Positions 23,691 through 34,682 of a stretch of DNA of 64,000 bases are shown here, piece after piece. This DNA comes from Sipunculus nudus (lineage: Eukaryota; Annelida; Sipuncula; Golfingiida; Sipunculidae), in assembly GCA_026874595.1 (NCBI GenBank), contig CM049314.1, positions 58,084,300 through 58,148,299 of the forward strand. The letters run 5' to 3'. The notes beneath the pieces are model-generated. The model was not told the DNA's origin. It saw only the letters and a program-made list of their open reading frames with translations, and made no database searches. The number at the start of each line of letters is the position of its first letter. Positions within the stretch are counted from its first letter, which is position 1. Both the position numbers and the translations under genes were made by a program.

Positions 23691-24417
23691 TATATCTTAA
23701 CCTGGCATAAAACATATCTAAGTAATGTATGAATAGCAAATTAGTTTCAATAAAACATATTCATTTTATTTTGATATTTTCACACAGACAGGAAAGAAGT
23801 TCAGGAAAGAAAGTACGGGACATTGCCCATTGGAGGTTAGTGTGCAGTTCATTTTATGGTCTCTAGTGTATAATTTTATTTCCTGAACCTGGTGCTTAGT
23901 TGTGGTTGTGTCTAGTTGTTTCTGATGCAGCACGGTACACAACTTTTCTGCTGTGGGGGTCGGCATGGTTGTTACTGTGAAAGTCATCACAGTAATCCTA
24001 CGTTGGCCTTTAAACAAAATTGAATACTTTCGTCGGCCTTGGGAATTTAGTAAAAATCAAAAATCCTACGACACGAAAAAGGATGAGGAGCAGCCATTAA
24101 TAGTACGGTTCTAACATATCCGCATACTTTTGCAATTTCATACAATCCGTCATATTACAGTGATTTTCAAGATGATGTTTACCTGTGTCTGCTTGATTTT
24201 CTTAAGTCCCTTCTTAATGACGGAAATAAACCCTTAGCTTTTCCAAAACCATATTGCGTTCATGACAAAGAATATGTACCCTGTCCTAGGGTTCCATTAT
24301 GAATAAAGTAGCTAAAACTTTCAATCTTTAATAAAAATATCTAATCTTTCATAATGTTTCTTAATATCTATTTATACGTTATTTGAATATTTTCTCAAAC
24401 TTTATTGACTAAAGCAG
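23691..24417. other. Region upstream of the S8 pseudogene
   Basis: AT-rich. It should contain intron and earlier exons of the S8 paralogue if they survive; none was recognised. It ends in TTTATTGACTAAAGCAG, a plausible acceptor. Confidence 0.35.
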
Positions 24418-25350
24418 AATACAAAGTGTACCACTGGACAAATCTCACCTGAAGGTGATCCAGACTATTCTAGTTTGGGTTTCGACTTCAAGGGAATAAA
24501 TGAACAAACTGTTCCCATGTAGAACAATTCAATGGTAACAGACCTGTGGTTGTGGGGATCATGAGTTCTGGTTTTGACATGAACCACCCTGTCTTCGAAC
24601 ACCTTTTAAGAGAACCACGCCATCACATCGTATTCAAAAGAAATCGTGGGATGGACCGATCTGGACAAGGTACCTTTTTGGCTGGAGTGATAATTGAACA
24701 ATGCAGGCAGGTACGCAGCAGTGTGCAGCTGATTAATTTACAAGCGGTGTCGAAGGATGGCAAAATTACAACCAATGCAGTTCAATCGTGCTTTGAATAT
24801 TCCCCAGAGGACTCAAACCGCCCGGACATACTTTTAATACCCAACTGTTTCACACACGTTATGAGCCCTCGCTTGGGACATTTACTTGCACGGTCGATGG
24901 TTAAAACTGCAGTTATAATATCAGCTTCAAACGATGTGACGCTGCCAAAAGACATAAGACATTTGGGGGACTAAATTAATCATTGGCAGCCATGACAGAG
25001 AGCGACGAGGATGCAAGGAAAGTCCTGATTATTGGGGTGTCGACTTTTTGGCACCGGGTGGCTGTGTTAAATCAGCGATGACAGTCTTCCGGCAATATGT
25101 AGAAGGAAGTGGTGCGGTAGTTGCTGCAGCTTGGGTATGTCGCATCCTGGTTCACGTCATACTGCAGGGAAGATGCATTGGTAAGTGATGCTATACCACG
25201 TATACAACGTGGATGATGCACAATGTTCTCTTAGCCATGTCAGACTCCAGGATGCGCACACAAGGGAATGGTTACGGGTTTGTTACAACGGAAACGGTTC
25301 TGTTCAAAGAAACCGAACTGAGGCAATGCATTAGGGCAGCTTCGGTTTAA
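24418..25350 (+). pseudogene. Subtilase-like pseudoprotease paralogue, frameshifted
   Basis: Paralogue of the gene at 1-486, seen over most of the S8 domain. The three triad motifs are all altered. The Asp motif reads GIMSSGFDMNHP (Ser where Asp precedes the SG). The His motif reads GQGTFLAGVI (Gln for His). The Ser motif reads GSGAVVAAAWV (Val for Ser). The oxyanion-side Asn may survive in SASND. The frame breaks twice: about 24515-24518, where one base seems missing between NEQTVP and the NVEQFNGN-like frame, and at the G5 run 24965-24969, where one extra G gives an immediate stop. Restoring either by one base continues homologous sequence (LIIGSHDRER... then DYWGVDFLAPG). The exon ends at 25180 with GTAAGT, but only about 25 bases separate it from the homologous last exon (TWMMHNVLLAM..., stop 25348-25350). 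The intron has therefore lost its 3' half. Confidence 0.72.
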
Positions 25351-26889
25351 AATGTTAACAATTTTTCCTTTTACTTATTTTATTTCGCCAGACTGTAGAT
25401 GCCTATTTATTAGGATGTTTCCTCCAAGTAATCCTTGTCTAAATTAATTCTGACACTATCTGTATACTCATTAAATATATATTCAGCTCATATCTGAATG
25501 TTTATCTTAAAATGAGAGAATTTTACTACGTAAAGTACAAAAAATGAACAATAATCCATCCATGTTGTGAGGAAGTCTAAGGGTCCAGGCCAATGAAAGG
25601 TTCAGCATAGATTCAACGAAATCAACAACCTGAACTATTTACTGCAGAATGACACATAAAAATAATTATTGATTTTACAGAAGACAAGATAAAGATTTCA
25701 TTAAGTCTTAATATGGTTGATATTCAGTTTAATATCTATCCGCCTTTGTTTCCTAGGATTTTCTTGTGGTCCTAATTTATAGGTTCTTCTTTGTTAGTCC
25801 GCTCTACCAGTTCACGACCTGCAGGAACCTTGTCAATGTTATAGGAATAGTTAGTTATGCTTTTTATTTAATGTTTGACGCTTGCGTGCCTTATCATTGG
25901 TACATCATGTTTTTTTCATCGATTCACTATCTTAAGGAAATAATGCTGCAAAGCACTGCGCATTAACGTACAATTCATACGTAGCGCTTTTAGTTCTGAC
26001 TGTATGCATTATTTCAGGCCCACATAAAATGATAATAAATATTGATTAGAGTAACGTATTCCTCGAATGATCAGTAGAAATATTATGCCTATTCTATCTC
26101 ATTACATTACCCATTATTGCTTTATACAAAGCAAAATCAGGCAAAAAAAAAAAAAATTCAGGCAAAACGATCCAAGCACACGGTTGAGTACCTCGTGTGT
26201 CTCTTAACAATAACAAGACCGCATGAACGGAGGTGCGATTTTGCACATGCGTGACAGATCCCAGACAAAGAGTGGTAAACTAGTCTAAGATAGACCTTCA
26301 GGATATACCTCTGCTAAATAGACATTAAAATCCATGGGTCGAATGTAAATTAAATGTAGAGCAAGCCGCAACAGATCTTTGCGGTAGGTCCAGGGGCCCC
26401 TTCTAAAATGACATGAGTAGCACAGAGTTAGCCCGTCCCATGCCTTAGTCACCGCAACATGCGATGTTCCTGCCAGCGGGGACATGTATTAAATTTTTTG
26501 GCCAAGTCAGTCATGGCATCTCCTGATTGACAGGTGTTGTATCCCGGGCGATGCACGGAGTCCGGGGATCTGTGTTTATTTTGACGCCTGTGGTCGAGCC
26601 CGGTCCAGTGTTTTTAACACTCGTGTGAAGGAGTAATATTTTGGCAGGTATCAATTTATTTCAAAGAGAAGACGCGTGTGTTTTCTCGTGTTATTTCAAC
26701 ATGTCTTATTGGTGATTAAGCCCCTCTAAATAAAGTCAATAGTCTTAAAAACACAAAGAACTCCGCTCAGCCAGTGAACAACCAGTTCAGGGGTACAGTA
26801 TTATTTTCAAATTGAATTACAGAACAATGAAAATCAATATAGTACATGAATAAAATTGTACCAGAGAAGGATTGAAATATGCAGACTTG
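25351..26889. other. Unassigned DNA
   Basis: Nothing recognised. Open frames at 25766-25966 (+) and 26485-26285 (-) carry no motif that I can place. Confidence 0.35.
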
Positions 26890-26896
26890 CCCCTAC

Positions 26897-27370
26897 CAAA
26901 ATTTAGCAGTTTTGCAGCATATCTGAAGCAGTTTTTCAGCAGATAGACAGAGCAGTGTTTCCAGCAGATCTGCAGCAGTTGTTCAGCACAGTTACAGCAT
27001 ATGCTGTATATGTGCTCCAAGAACTATGGATTATATGCTGAAAGTCTACTCGACACTCTCCATATATATATATACCATGTATTGCACAGCAGATTTTGAG
27101 CAGCGATTTCAGCACAAATTGAGCGGTTCCAATTATTTAAATTAGTGCTCCCATGGAGCAGGCCTATTTGCATATCAGAAGCAGATATTGAGCAGTTCTT
27201 CAACAGAACCTGAGCAGTATGCTCTCCTGGAGCAGATATGTGCTCTGCTGTAGCAGTGCTCTCCTACAGCAGTGCTCCCTTGGGGCAGTCATCTGTGCTG
27301 TCCTGGAGCAGTACTGTTCTAGAGCAGAACTGTGTGCTCTGCTCCCCTGGAGCAGTACTTCCCTGGAGCA
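26897..27370. repeat. AGCAG-rich degenerate array, left
   Basis: Many near-palindromic words of the type GCTCTCCTGGAGCAG, CTGTTCTAGAGCAG and CAGCAGATCTGCAGCAG recur at irregular 15-30-bp spacing. Confidence 0.75.
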
Positions 27371-27521
27371 GACCCGTGTTTATCGATGTTTACATCACAT
27401 AGCGCTCTTAATCTTCTTAATAGTGTTTTTGTATTAGGGCCCACTCAGCAGCATTCTCTTTTACACCAGTTTCAAAAGAAATGAAAAACACATACCTTTC
27501 AATATGTTTAACATAATTTTA

Positions 27522-29108
27522 TTATTTATATACAGTTAATATAAGTTTATTCTTTTTCTTGCCCCTGGGTATATGAGGATCCACATCATAACACTTTTCA
27601 TTCTCCCAGCCAGATCTTCCACTGTGATGCATAAGACGAAAGCCTGAAAAGAAAACAAAAATGATTAAAACAGCAGTTCAAACTATCAGTGAGTTGAATC
27701 TTGATTAAATAAAGTTACATCACTGAAAAAAGTCTCTAGCTCCAACTATTCTCATGTTTAATGAGTAAGTATATTTCCCATTTTTTTTACAAAGTGCATT
27801 ATTTTAGGGCCCGTAACATAAATAATATACTGACCTTATTTCTGGTTTTACTTAGCAAATGGATAGAAGAATATGTATATTAAAACTGATAAAAAAATAT
27901 AAGTGGTGTTGATATTAGGCAGTCTTGAAGTATAACAATGGGTTTTTAATGAAAAATTGAGGTTATTCCTTAATATCTTTGGGGAACAAAGACCTAGTGA
28001 CCCAATTTTTGGTAAGGTAGGAGATTTTGGGGCATCTACTTGTATGCAAATCTGGATTCGCTGGTTTAATGGTTTCAAAACATGCCCTGTTAACGGCCTG
28101 CCGGCCGGATGGACAACAGATAAAGGACCATGACTATAGCTCAGATGACTTATAGTCAGCTGAGCTAAAATCCTGTGTTTAGTGGAATATTCTGTCAAAT
28201 ATTACAATACACAGTATTAAAAAGTTTGCTTGACCACTATCGTTGGCCTAAAATCGGTCTAAATATAGTTTACATTTTGTAAAGTACGACCATATTTTTT
28301 AATTGAAAAAAAAAGATTAAAATAAAAAAAATGTGATTTAAATTAAAAATTCGATTTTTTTTATAAAAAAAAATAAAAATCAACAACCCTGGTGAGAAAA
28401 TGGGAGAGGTTGCTTTTATACATTACAGATTTGTTTAAACAGGATATTATTTTCCTTCTTGTTTGTAACAAGGTGGACAAAAATTCAGAAAAAAAAACAT
28501 TGCCTCAATTGCCAGAATTACATTTTGCTCTGAACAACTTTGTGCCCATAACCTCATGAGATAGAGCATAAAAGTATGACTGCACACTTTTAAATGTCTG
28601 GCCCTTAGCCTGAGCCAGGTTTTTAGTGCCTTGCAAACAGAAATGAAGATTTTTTTTTTTTAATTGGGAGATTGTAAAATTCAGATCCGAGGCTTTTGTC
28701 TTGATCAAACCTTGAAGATGAATAATGTTTGGAATTGAAGCCCGTGGCCCTTTTCTCTAATCATAGACATATGTCTTTGCTCTAATTTCGCTATAATCTG
28801 TTCCTCCCCCCCCCCCCCCCCCCCCCCCCCCCCCGATTTCAAAATGTCCTACTTGAGTATGTACAGGAGAAGCGCCTAGACAGACCATCAGAGTGCGGCA
28901 ACTCCGCTGATTTACTGTTTTACAGATCTCCAGAACCTGTTAACCAGCCCATTATAAATAAAATTGTTACAATTAAAGATCTGCCTTAATTTGATACTAT
29001 CAGACATGCTAAGAAAGTGGAGAACTTACATTTTTGTGTGCCTTCGTTGACAATATGTCCTCCTTTCCTCTTACCGGTACCAGCTTTGTGCTTTGTTTCA
29101 AACAGCAT
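27522..29108 (-). CDS. Possible two-exon gene for a 66-residue basic protein
   Basis: Exon 1, 29108-29030, begins MLFETKHKAGTGKRKGG and ends in CAAAAAT|GTAAGTT, phase 1. Exon 2, 27643-27522, follows the strong acceptor TTTTCTTTTCAG; T plus GC makes Cys, and it reads CFRLMHHSGRSGWENEK, CYDVDPHIPRGKKK, stop TAA, with AATAAA-like sequence overlapping the stop. The phases agree and both exons are open. An in-frame TGA and a TATAAA lie just 5' of the ATG, so this may be the real start. The family is unknown; Cys, His and Lys/Arg richness would suit a nucleic-acid-binding peptide, but that is a guess. Its place inside the AGCAG-bounded interval suggests an element-encoded or captured gene. Confidence 0.42.
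28089..28179 (-). repeat. Dispersed GTCCG / AGCTCAGCTGACT module, copy 1
   Basis: On the minus strand it runs TTTTAGCTCAGCTGACTATA, AGTCATCTGAGCTATAG, then a CTGTTGTCCATCCGGC-type tail. Copies lie at 45476-45590 (minus sense) and 53885-53990 (plus sense). Confidence 0.7.
28805..28834. repeat. Poly-C tract
   Basis: 30 consecutive C. Prone to length errors in sequencing; G-quadruplex potential on the opposite strand. Confidence 0.95.
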
Positions 29109-29528
29109 GGGCCACGGTTTATAGGTCAGTCAAGTTCGAGGTCGGGCAGTGTTGCTGTGTATCATGTATCAAAATACGGGAGTTGAAGTCAAGTGGCGTT
29201 TGATACAACGTGTTAACCGGGGCAGCAGTGGACCCCTCTATTCAGCACAATTACACTGGATAATTGTACTTCTTTCTATGAGAGGTCTGAGAAATACAGT
29301 GCGTACAATTATCCTGGAATACTGGATCTCCTTTTTTATTTTATCTGCCAAAAAATGCCTAAATCAAACTGTTTAGATAATGATTTCAATCTCTCAATCT
29401 TTATTCAGCAATCGAGGGAAAGGTCTGATGATTGTGTCCCTGTGATAGTGTCAGCCAAAATAATAAATAATTTAAGCCCTGATTGTTGTTTAAAGTCGGC
29501 CATTATCCCTTCTAAAATAGTAAAAAAA

Positions 29529-29864
29529 GGCCAAAATAAAAAAAAAAAGGTATGGTTCTCAGGCACTTTTTTTTCAGAAATCAATGCGGGCGGGCTTTTT
29601 TTTTATTTTTAATTTTTTGGTATGTTTCGATAAAAAAAAGTCAAATGAAAAGGGAAAACCATTAAAATAATAGATTTATTTTGCTAAAAAAGTAACAACA
29701 CTACAAAACAAAGGAAATTGTATGATTTTTTCGTCTTGAAAGAAATGTCTGTAGCTCGAAATTTGTTGAGTTACTATTGAAAATCAAAATAAAAATTATT
29801 GATGCGGGGGTTTAAAATTGATGCGGGCGGTGCCTGAGAACCATAACTTTTATTTTTTTTGGCC
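29529..29864. mobile_element. GGCC-ended MITE, copy 2 (336 bp)
   Basis: Same terminal arms and interior as 18665-19002 (AAATCAATGCGGGCGGGC, TTGATGCGGGGGTTTAAAAT, GGTGCCTGAGAACCATA). Non-coding. Confidence 0.87.
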
Positions 29865-29959
29865 TAAGGTGATTTAGAAAAAGGTAGTCGGGACTTAGGG
29901 GAGGGGGACGGGCTAAGTGATTATCGTGGTTTATTTCAGCAAACTTTCAGCGTACTGGT

Positions 29960-30438
29960 ATGCTCTAAATATGCTGTCCCAAGTTGTAAAGAATTATATT
30001 TAATTGCACAGTAGAATGTCTATTTAAAAGCAGCAGTGAATCAGTATATGCTCCAGATCTGCTCTCCAAACTTAAGAAAATATTATATGTCGCTTAGGGC
30101 ACTGTCTCAAAGCAGCAGTGTGTGAGCATCTGCTGCAAATCTGCTCTCTGGTCCATTCTGGTTCATCTTGAGGCAGGAAAGATGCAGCAGAAGTTGTTGC
30201 GTCTGCCTTGACGGTTATTTCAGGAGAGCAGATTTTCAGTATGTCTGCTGCAAATATGCTGAGATGGAGCAGTAATAGAGCATATGCTGTAAAACTGGTG
30301 ATTCTCGCAGCAGATATAGAGCAGAATGGACCAGAAGGTATTAACATCTGCTGATTTGCTGCTCCACTTGTCAGCATAACTGGAGTACAATCACAGCAGA
30401 AATACAGCAGCTGCTCAAAAAGCAGCATATGCTGAACT
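29960..30438. repeat. AGCAG-rich degenerate array, right
   Basis: Same word set as the left array (CTGCTGCAAATATGCTG, GAGCAGATTTTCAG, AGCAGCATATGCTG). It ends in CTGAACTTTGGTACGGG, the reverse of the left end. Confidence 0.72.
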
Positions 30439-30448
30439 TTGGTACGGG

Positions 30449-31502
30449 AAATAAAGGTTGCATTATTGTGTAGTTTCGCCTGGTCAGTTGCTGACTGTAA
30501 GAGTAACCTGTTCTATGTTAACTGAGGAAGGCAGGTGGGGAAAAATTAAAGTACGTTGTAGATAATATTGTTCGAAAATAAAACATCTACATATCAGCTG
30601 ACTAAACCGTTAAACTACAGACAAATATTAGGCATTAAAATAAACGTCAACGGGAACATCTTTCCCAAGTGGGTGGTAGCCGTTGGACTGGTCGGGATGA
30701 TTTAAATTAAAAATTCTGTCATTACATAAAGCCGTTATTCACATCAAGCGTATCAAATACTGTTTCCTTTTTTACCGAATACAACATACGCTGTTCAGTT
30801 AAAGCGCATGCGCTTAAATATTCTTTTGCTTGAGTATACATTGCTGAAACGGTATTTGGCATGAGTGCTTTTAATGTGAGCTCATAAAAAAACAACAAGA
30901 TACGGGGAATGGATAGTGTGGGCAGAACGTCGGCATGACAAGATGACACTCAGGCCTTCTAAAATAACTGATAGCGGCCTGTGAGTCATGAGGTAAGTCA
31001 TTATATTGAACACCCATTCTACGGGTTGGATCAAAATATTTCCTGTGTGATAGTATTTGACATCATATATTATATGGACGTGTTGTGTTTGCTAAATCAT
31101 AAAGACAATATGTGTTACACAAAGTTAATTACATAAGTTACCTCCTTAATTCCTTATGGCACCGATTCTCATAAATCTGTCAAGCCTTAATGTCGGACAT
31201 AGTGACAAACTTTCCGAGTAAAACCACCCTCGTTATTAATAACTGCTGCATGAATAAACGTAAGTCAACGGTGAAAATATATTAATTATATTCCCCAAAA
31301 GAACAACCTCATGTTTTGTCTTACTTCGGAAAAATAACAGTTCGACAAGCAAATGAAAATGAAAAAGTAGTGTAAGAAACGGCGTGCATGTTTTAGAATT
31401 GATGCGCAGCCAATAGCTTGTACTGCCACCCAAACGTCTTCAGGTGGCAGGCTGTGTAGAGTTGGAGAATCCATAACGTACTCACTAAATATCATTTTGG
31501 GT

Positions 31503-31539
<37 letters not shown>

Positions 31540-32352
31540 ATATGGCTTTAAGGTTATATGGCAGTATATAACACAGCCCCAGGCATACCGACTGACTGGT
31601 ACAGTAGACCGCGAGGCAGTAACTCGATCATGCTATCTATCAACGCCAATATTTGGGAAATTCACGGGATTTCTCTGTAATAAAGCGAAAGCCCTTCTGC
31701 GACCGCCAGTCTCGGCATAAAGCGTTACGTAGTGATATGCAAATGAGAGGGATACGCGAGCTCCATTTTATAACGTACTAATATTATGCTGATATAAGGG
31801 GATTCCCCTTATTGAATTGACAGGCTGTTAGGGTGAGCGACCAAAGTTGCTTTTAGTCGTAACATTTATCAAGATGCTGATTTGAGATTTATTTTACTTT
31901 TTTAGTTGGTGTCATATATAATTACTATCGGCCTGGCAGGTCTAGGCATCAGTTAGATCGAAATGCCTGGTCTAAATTATTTAATAAATAATGAATAAAC
32001 AGATGAGTTGGTTTATCGGGCTTAAGAGAGTGTAGCATTTATATGAAAGCACAACGGTGTTTACAGGCACACACATGTTCTGAACAACTATATTGCGAAA
32101 ACACGTAAGGATTCGGTTTGCATCTGTTAATTTCTTCTACTACACACATTATGTATGTTACGTGGTACAGCAATTAACAGAGACGCCCCTTATCAGCTGG
32201 CCCCACGCTCCAGACCTTATTTATAAATGTGTAAAAAACAATGCGGATAAGAGCGATAAGGGGCATTTGATACACATACACAGGAACATTAGACTCAATG
32301 GAAAATATAGCCGTTAAACGCGACTCTGTAAACATTTATATATTGGATTTGC
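30449..32352. other. Unassigned DNA with a poly-T tract
   Basis: A run of about 30 T lies at 31505-31534. No gene recognised. Confidence 0.35.
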
Positions 32353-32549
32353 ATGCCTACTAGAGTCGTAAAACAAGTCATAAGGGGACATGCACTGCGA
32401 TATCATCCTTCATAATGTATTGATATGCCATGAAACAGACAGTAATCGTTGTATGCCTACTTGAGTCATAAAACAAGTCGTAAGGGACATGCAATGCGTT
32501 ATCATCCATCATAGTACATTGATATGTCATTAAACAGACAGTAATCGTT
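32353..32549 (+). repeat. ~98-bp tandem duplication
   Basis: Two adjacent copies, each running from ATGCCTACTAGAGTCGTAAA or ATGCCTACTTGAGTCATAAA to AAACAGACAGTAATCGTT, about 88% alike. Confidence 0.88.
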
Positions 32550-34682
32550 ACCTTAGGTTACAAGTGATATAAATAATAAGGTGGGCTTGCAAACCAAAGA
32601 AAATCTCCATGGTATTCAGTCATCTTCTAGGCCACGTACAAGGTTCCTATGGTCTACTCACAAGTGCAATACATGTTTTGGCTCATGAAGTCAGAAATTT
32701 AACAATCGTGCAGGGGGATTTACTAATAGGATAAATTTTATCGCAATGACTGGTGTTATAAGAAAATGTAAAAACAAATCTGACGAGTAGCCTGGTTTTA
32801 CTTGTAATTTATGAGACCTGGTAAAATTATGAAAAAAATTGCTTCATCGAACCTCACAGTGCGGTTCTAGACATTACTAAGCAACGCACTCATATCTATA
32901 GACTCATTTATAAAATATGTGAAAGGCAAAATATCATATCATTTCCCCCATAATTTTGTTTATGTATCAATGCAGTAAATGGCTTATAAACTTTACGAAT
33001 GCAATTAAAGTCTTCAATTAGCATTAAGCGCCTTTGAATTCTTTAATTGCAATATTGAAATGGCATAATTGTTTTCAGGTACTGCCCCTGTGGTAACTTA
33101 TTCGCGCTTGAGAGACCACACATCAAGACCACATCGAAGAGTGACGTCAGCCTCGATAAATTGGACTATCATAGAACAAACTCTCCTACATTTATGATTG
33201 AAAATCATTTGAAATGCATCGATTATTCTTTGTCGGTCGTTCGCCCGTTAACAGGGTACAGCAGTATTTTCTGAATTTATAACAGTTTTATCCTCCTGTT
33301 GAAGATGCTACCACACAGCTATGAGTCGGCACAATGCGCAAAATCGGACACATAAGAGTAAGACTAATCACAATCTGTCACCCACAATGCTCAGGGACAT
33401 CTAAATATATAAGCGGCGTAGATATAAATACAGTGAAGAGGGTATTGTCGAATTTTCGAATATGCTGGGTAAGAATTGTTTCAGAGCAAAAAACATGATC
33501 ATGGCTGTTTCTGTTGTGGTAAGACTTCGGCTGTTTCTTTTGTGGTAAAGACTTCTCGGAATGAGTAACATTTTGATAGCAAATGTAAGAATATGTTTTC
33601 TTGATATGTCACAAATTTTGATTTAAAAGTTTGACAGTTGAGACAAATATACTGTGACCTATATACATATACGTCACATATAGCTGAGCGTTATGGCCAC
33701 TGGGCCACTTGTCTAATTTTATCAATACTGGTTTATTGAATGGCACCTAAACCAACCCATCCATAGGTCCCTGAGAGGCATTGAATGCTTTCTTTTACAA
33801 TGTGAAATATACTCCCTTAAACACTGGCCTGAATACCAAAGTATAATGAACTGAATCACTTGATATTAGTCGCACAGTGCGCATTGATCGTGCTTGCATT
33901 CAAAGATTAAGTGCGAGTTCACATTCGGGTGACTTGTCAGACAATGTAAAACCATGATATATACTGATATAACCTGGAGGTATTGACATTTCAGGAGATA
34001 TAGGGCCTATTGTTGACCCTGCTTGACAGAAAATATATTTATCTTGTGGGTGTAAGCTGATAAACCTAATCTCGTTTCGGGTCAGGATCTTTAGATGGCG
34101 CCGAATGTATGGATCCCGTTTATAAAGAGAGCCAGATGATAAGATAAAATGAATTACCGGTATAAATGTTAGAAAATATCATCACGAATATCTGAAAATA
34201 TACGTTTCCTCGAACTTTAACACACGTAATTGCTCATTTTTTTAAATAAAATTTTACTTACTGCCACAAATACTCTTTCAGAATCATTTGATGCCATAAA
34301 AATAAAGAATGTCTACTACTGCGATTTCCCCCAAAAGATAAAAAACTTTAAAGTTTTGAAAAGTATGTTAATTGTAAATGGATGTTTCTCGTTAATTCAG
34401 GTCGTAAAACATTTAAAAATATAATATGTTGTTCCCTGCGTTTATATAACTGATGAACAGTTTTGAAGTTTTAAGGATGTTTTCAAGTACATTCCATAAT
34501 AAGGTATTATATAAAAGCATAAGTTTTAAAGCTGACAATTAACCCATTCCAAAACATCAAAGGAGATCACCTATGTTTCATAATGATTCTCAGAGATAGT
34601 TTGCATGGTAATAAGACGTATGAATATCCATTTTGTAAAATTAAACTGTATAATTCTTACTCTCCTTAATCGTAAAAGAATA
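32550..34682. other. Mostly unassigned DNA
   Basis: Contains the possible exon at 33079-33197. From about 33340 to 33713 it resembles 48240-48400 and the end of the 150-bp array element (ATATAGCTGAGCGTTATGGC...CCACTTGT near 33675-33713), so an array-less relative of that element probably lies here. Confidence 0.4.
33079..33197 (+). CDS. Possible terminal exon, unidentified
   Basis: A good acceptor (AATTGTTTTCAG) is followed by 39 open codons (TAPVVTYSRLRDHTSR..., ending HL and TGA). No upstream exon or family was recognised. An open run of this length is not rare by chance. Confidence 0.18.

Larger units (their letters stand above)
26890..30448. mobile_element. Possible 3.6-kb element bounded by opposed AGCAG-rich arrays
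   Basis: The left end reads CCCCTACCAAAATTTAGCAG. The right end reversed reads CCCGTACCAAAGTTCAGCAT, 15 of 20 matching. Each end is followed inward by about 480 bp of degenerate CTGGAGCAG / GCAGCAGAT motifs on both strands. Terminal plus subterminal repeats of this kind are seen in several cut-and-paste transposon superfamilies. The interval contains a possible two-exon gene, a dispersed GTCCG-module, a poly-C tract and a GGCC-ended MITE. No target duplication was seen, so unity of the element is inference. Confidence 0.45.

Noticed and set aside
26285-26485. 66-codon minus-strand open frame with Cys/Trp content
   Set aside because: No recognisable domain, no splice framing, length near chance expectation.
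31505-31534. Poly-T as the tail of a minus-strand retrocopy
   Set aside because: No target duplication or gene-like sequence adjoins it; it may be a simple homopolymer.
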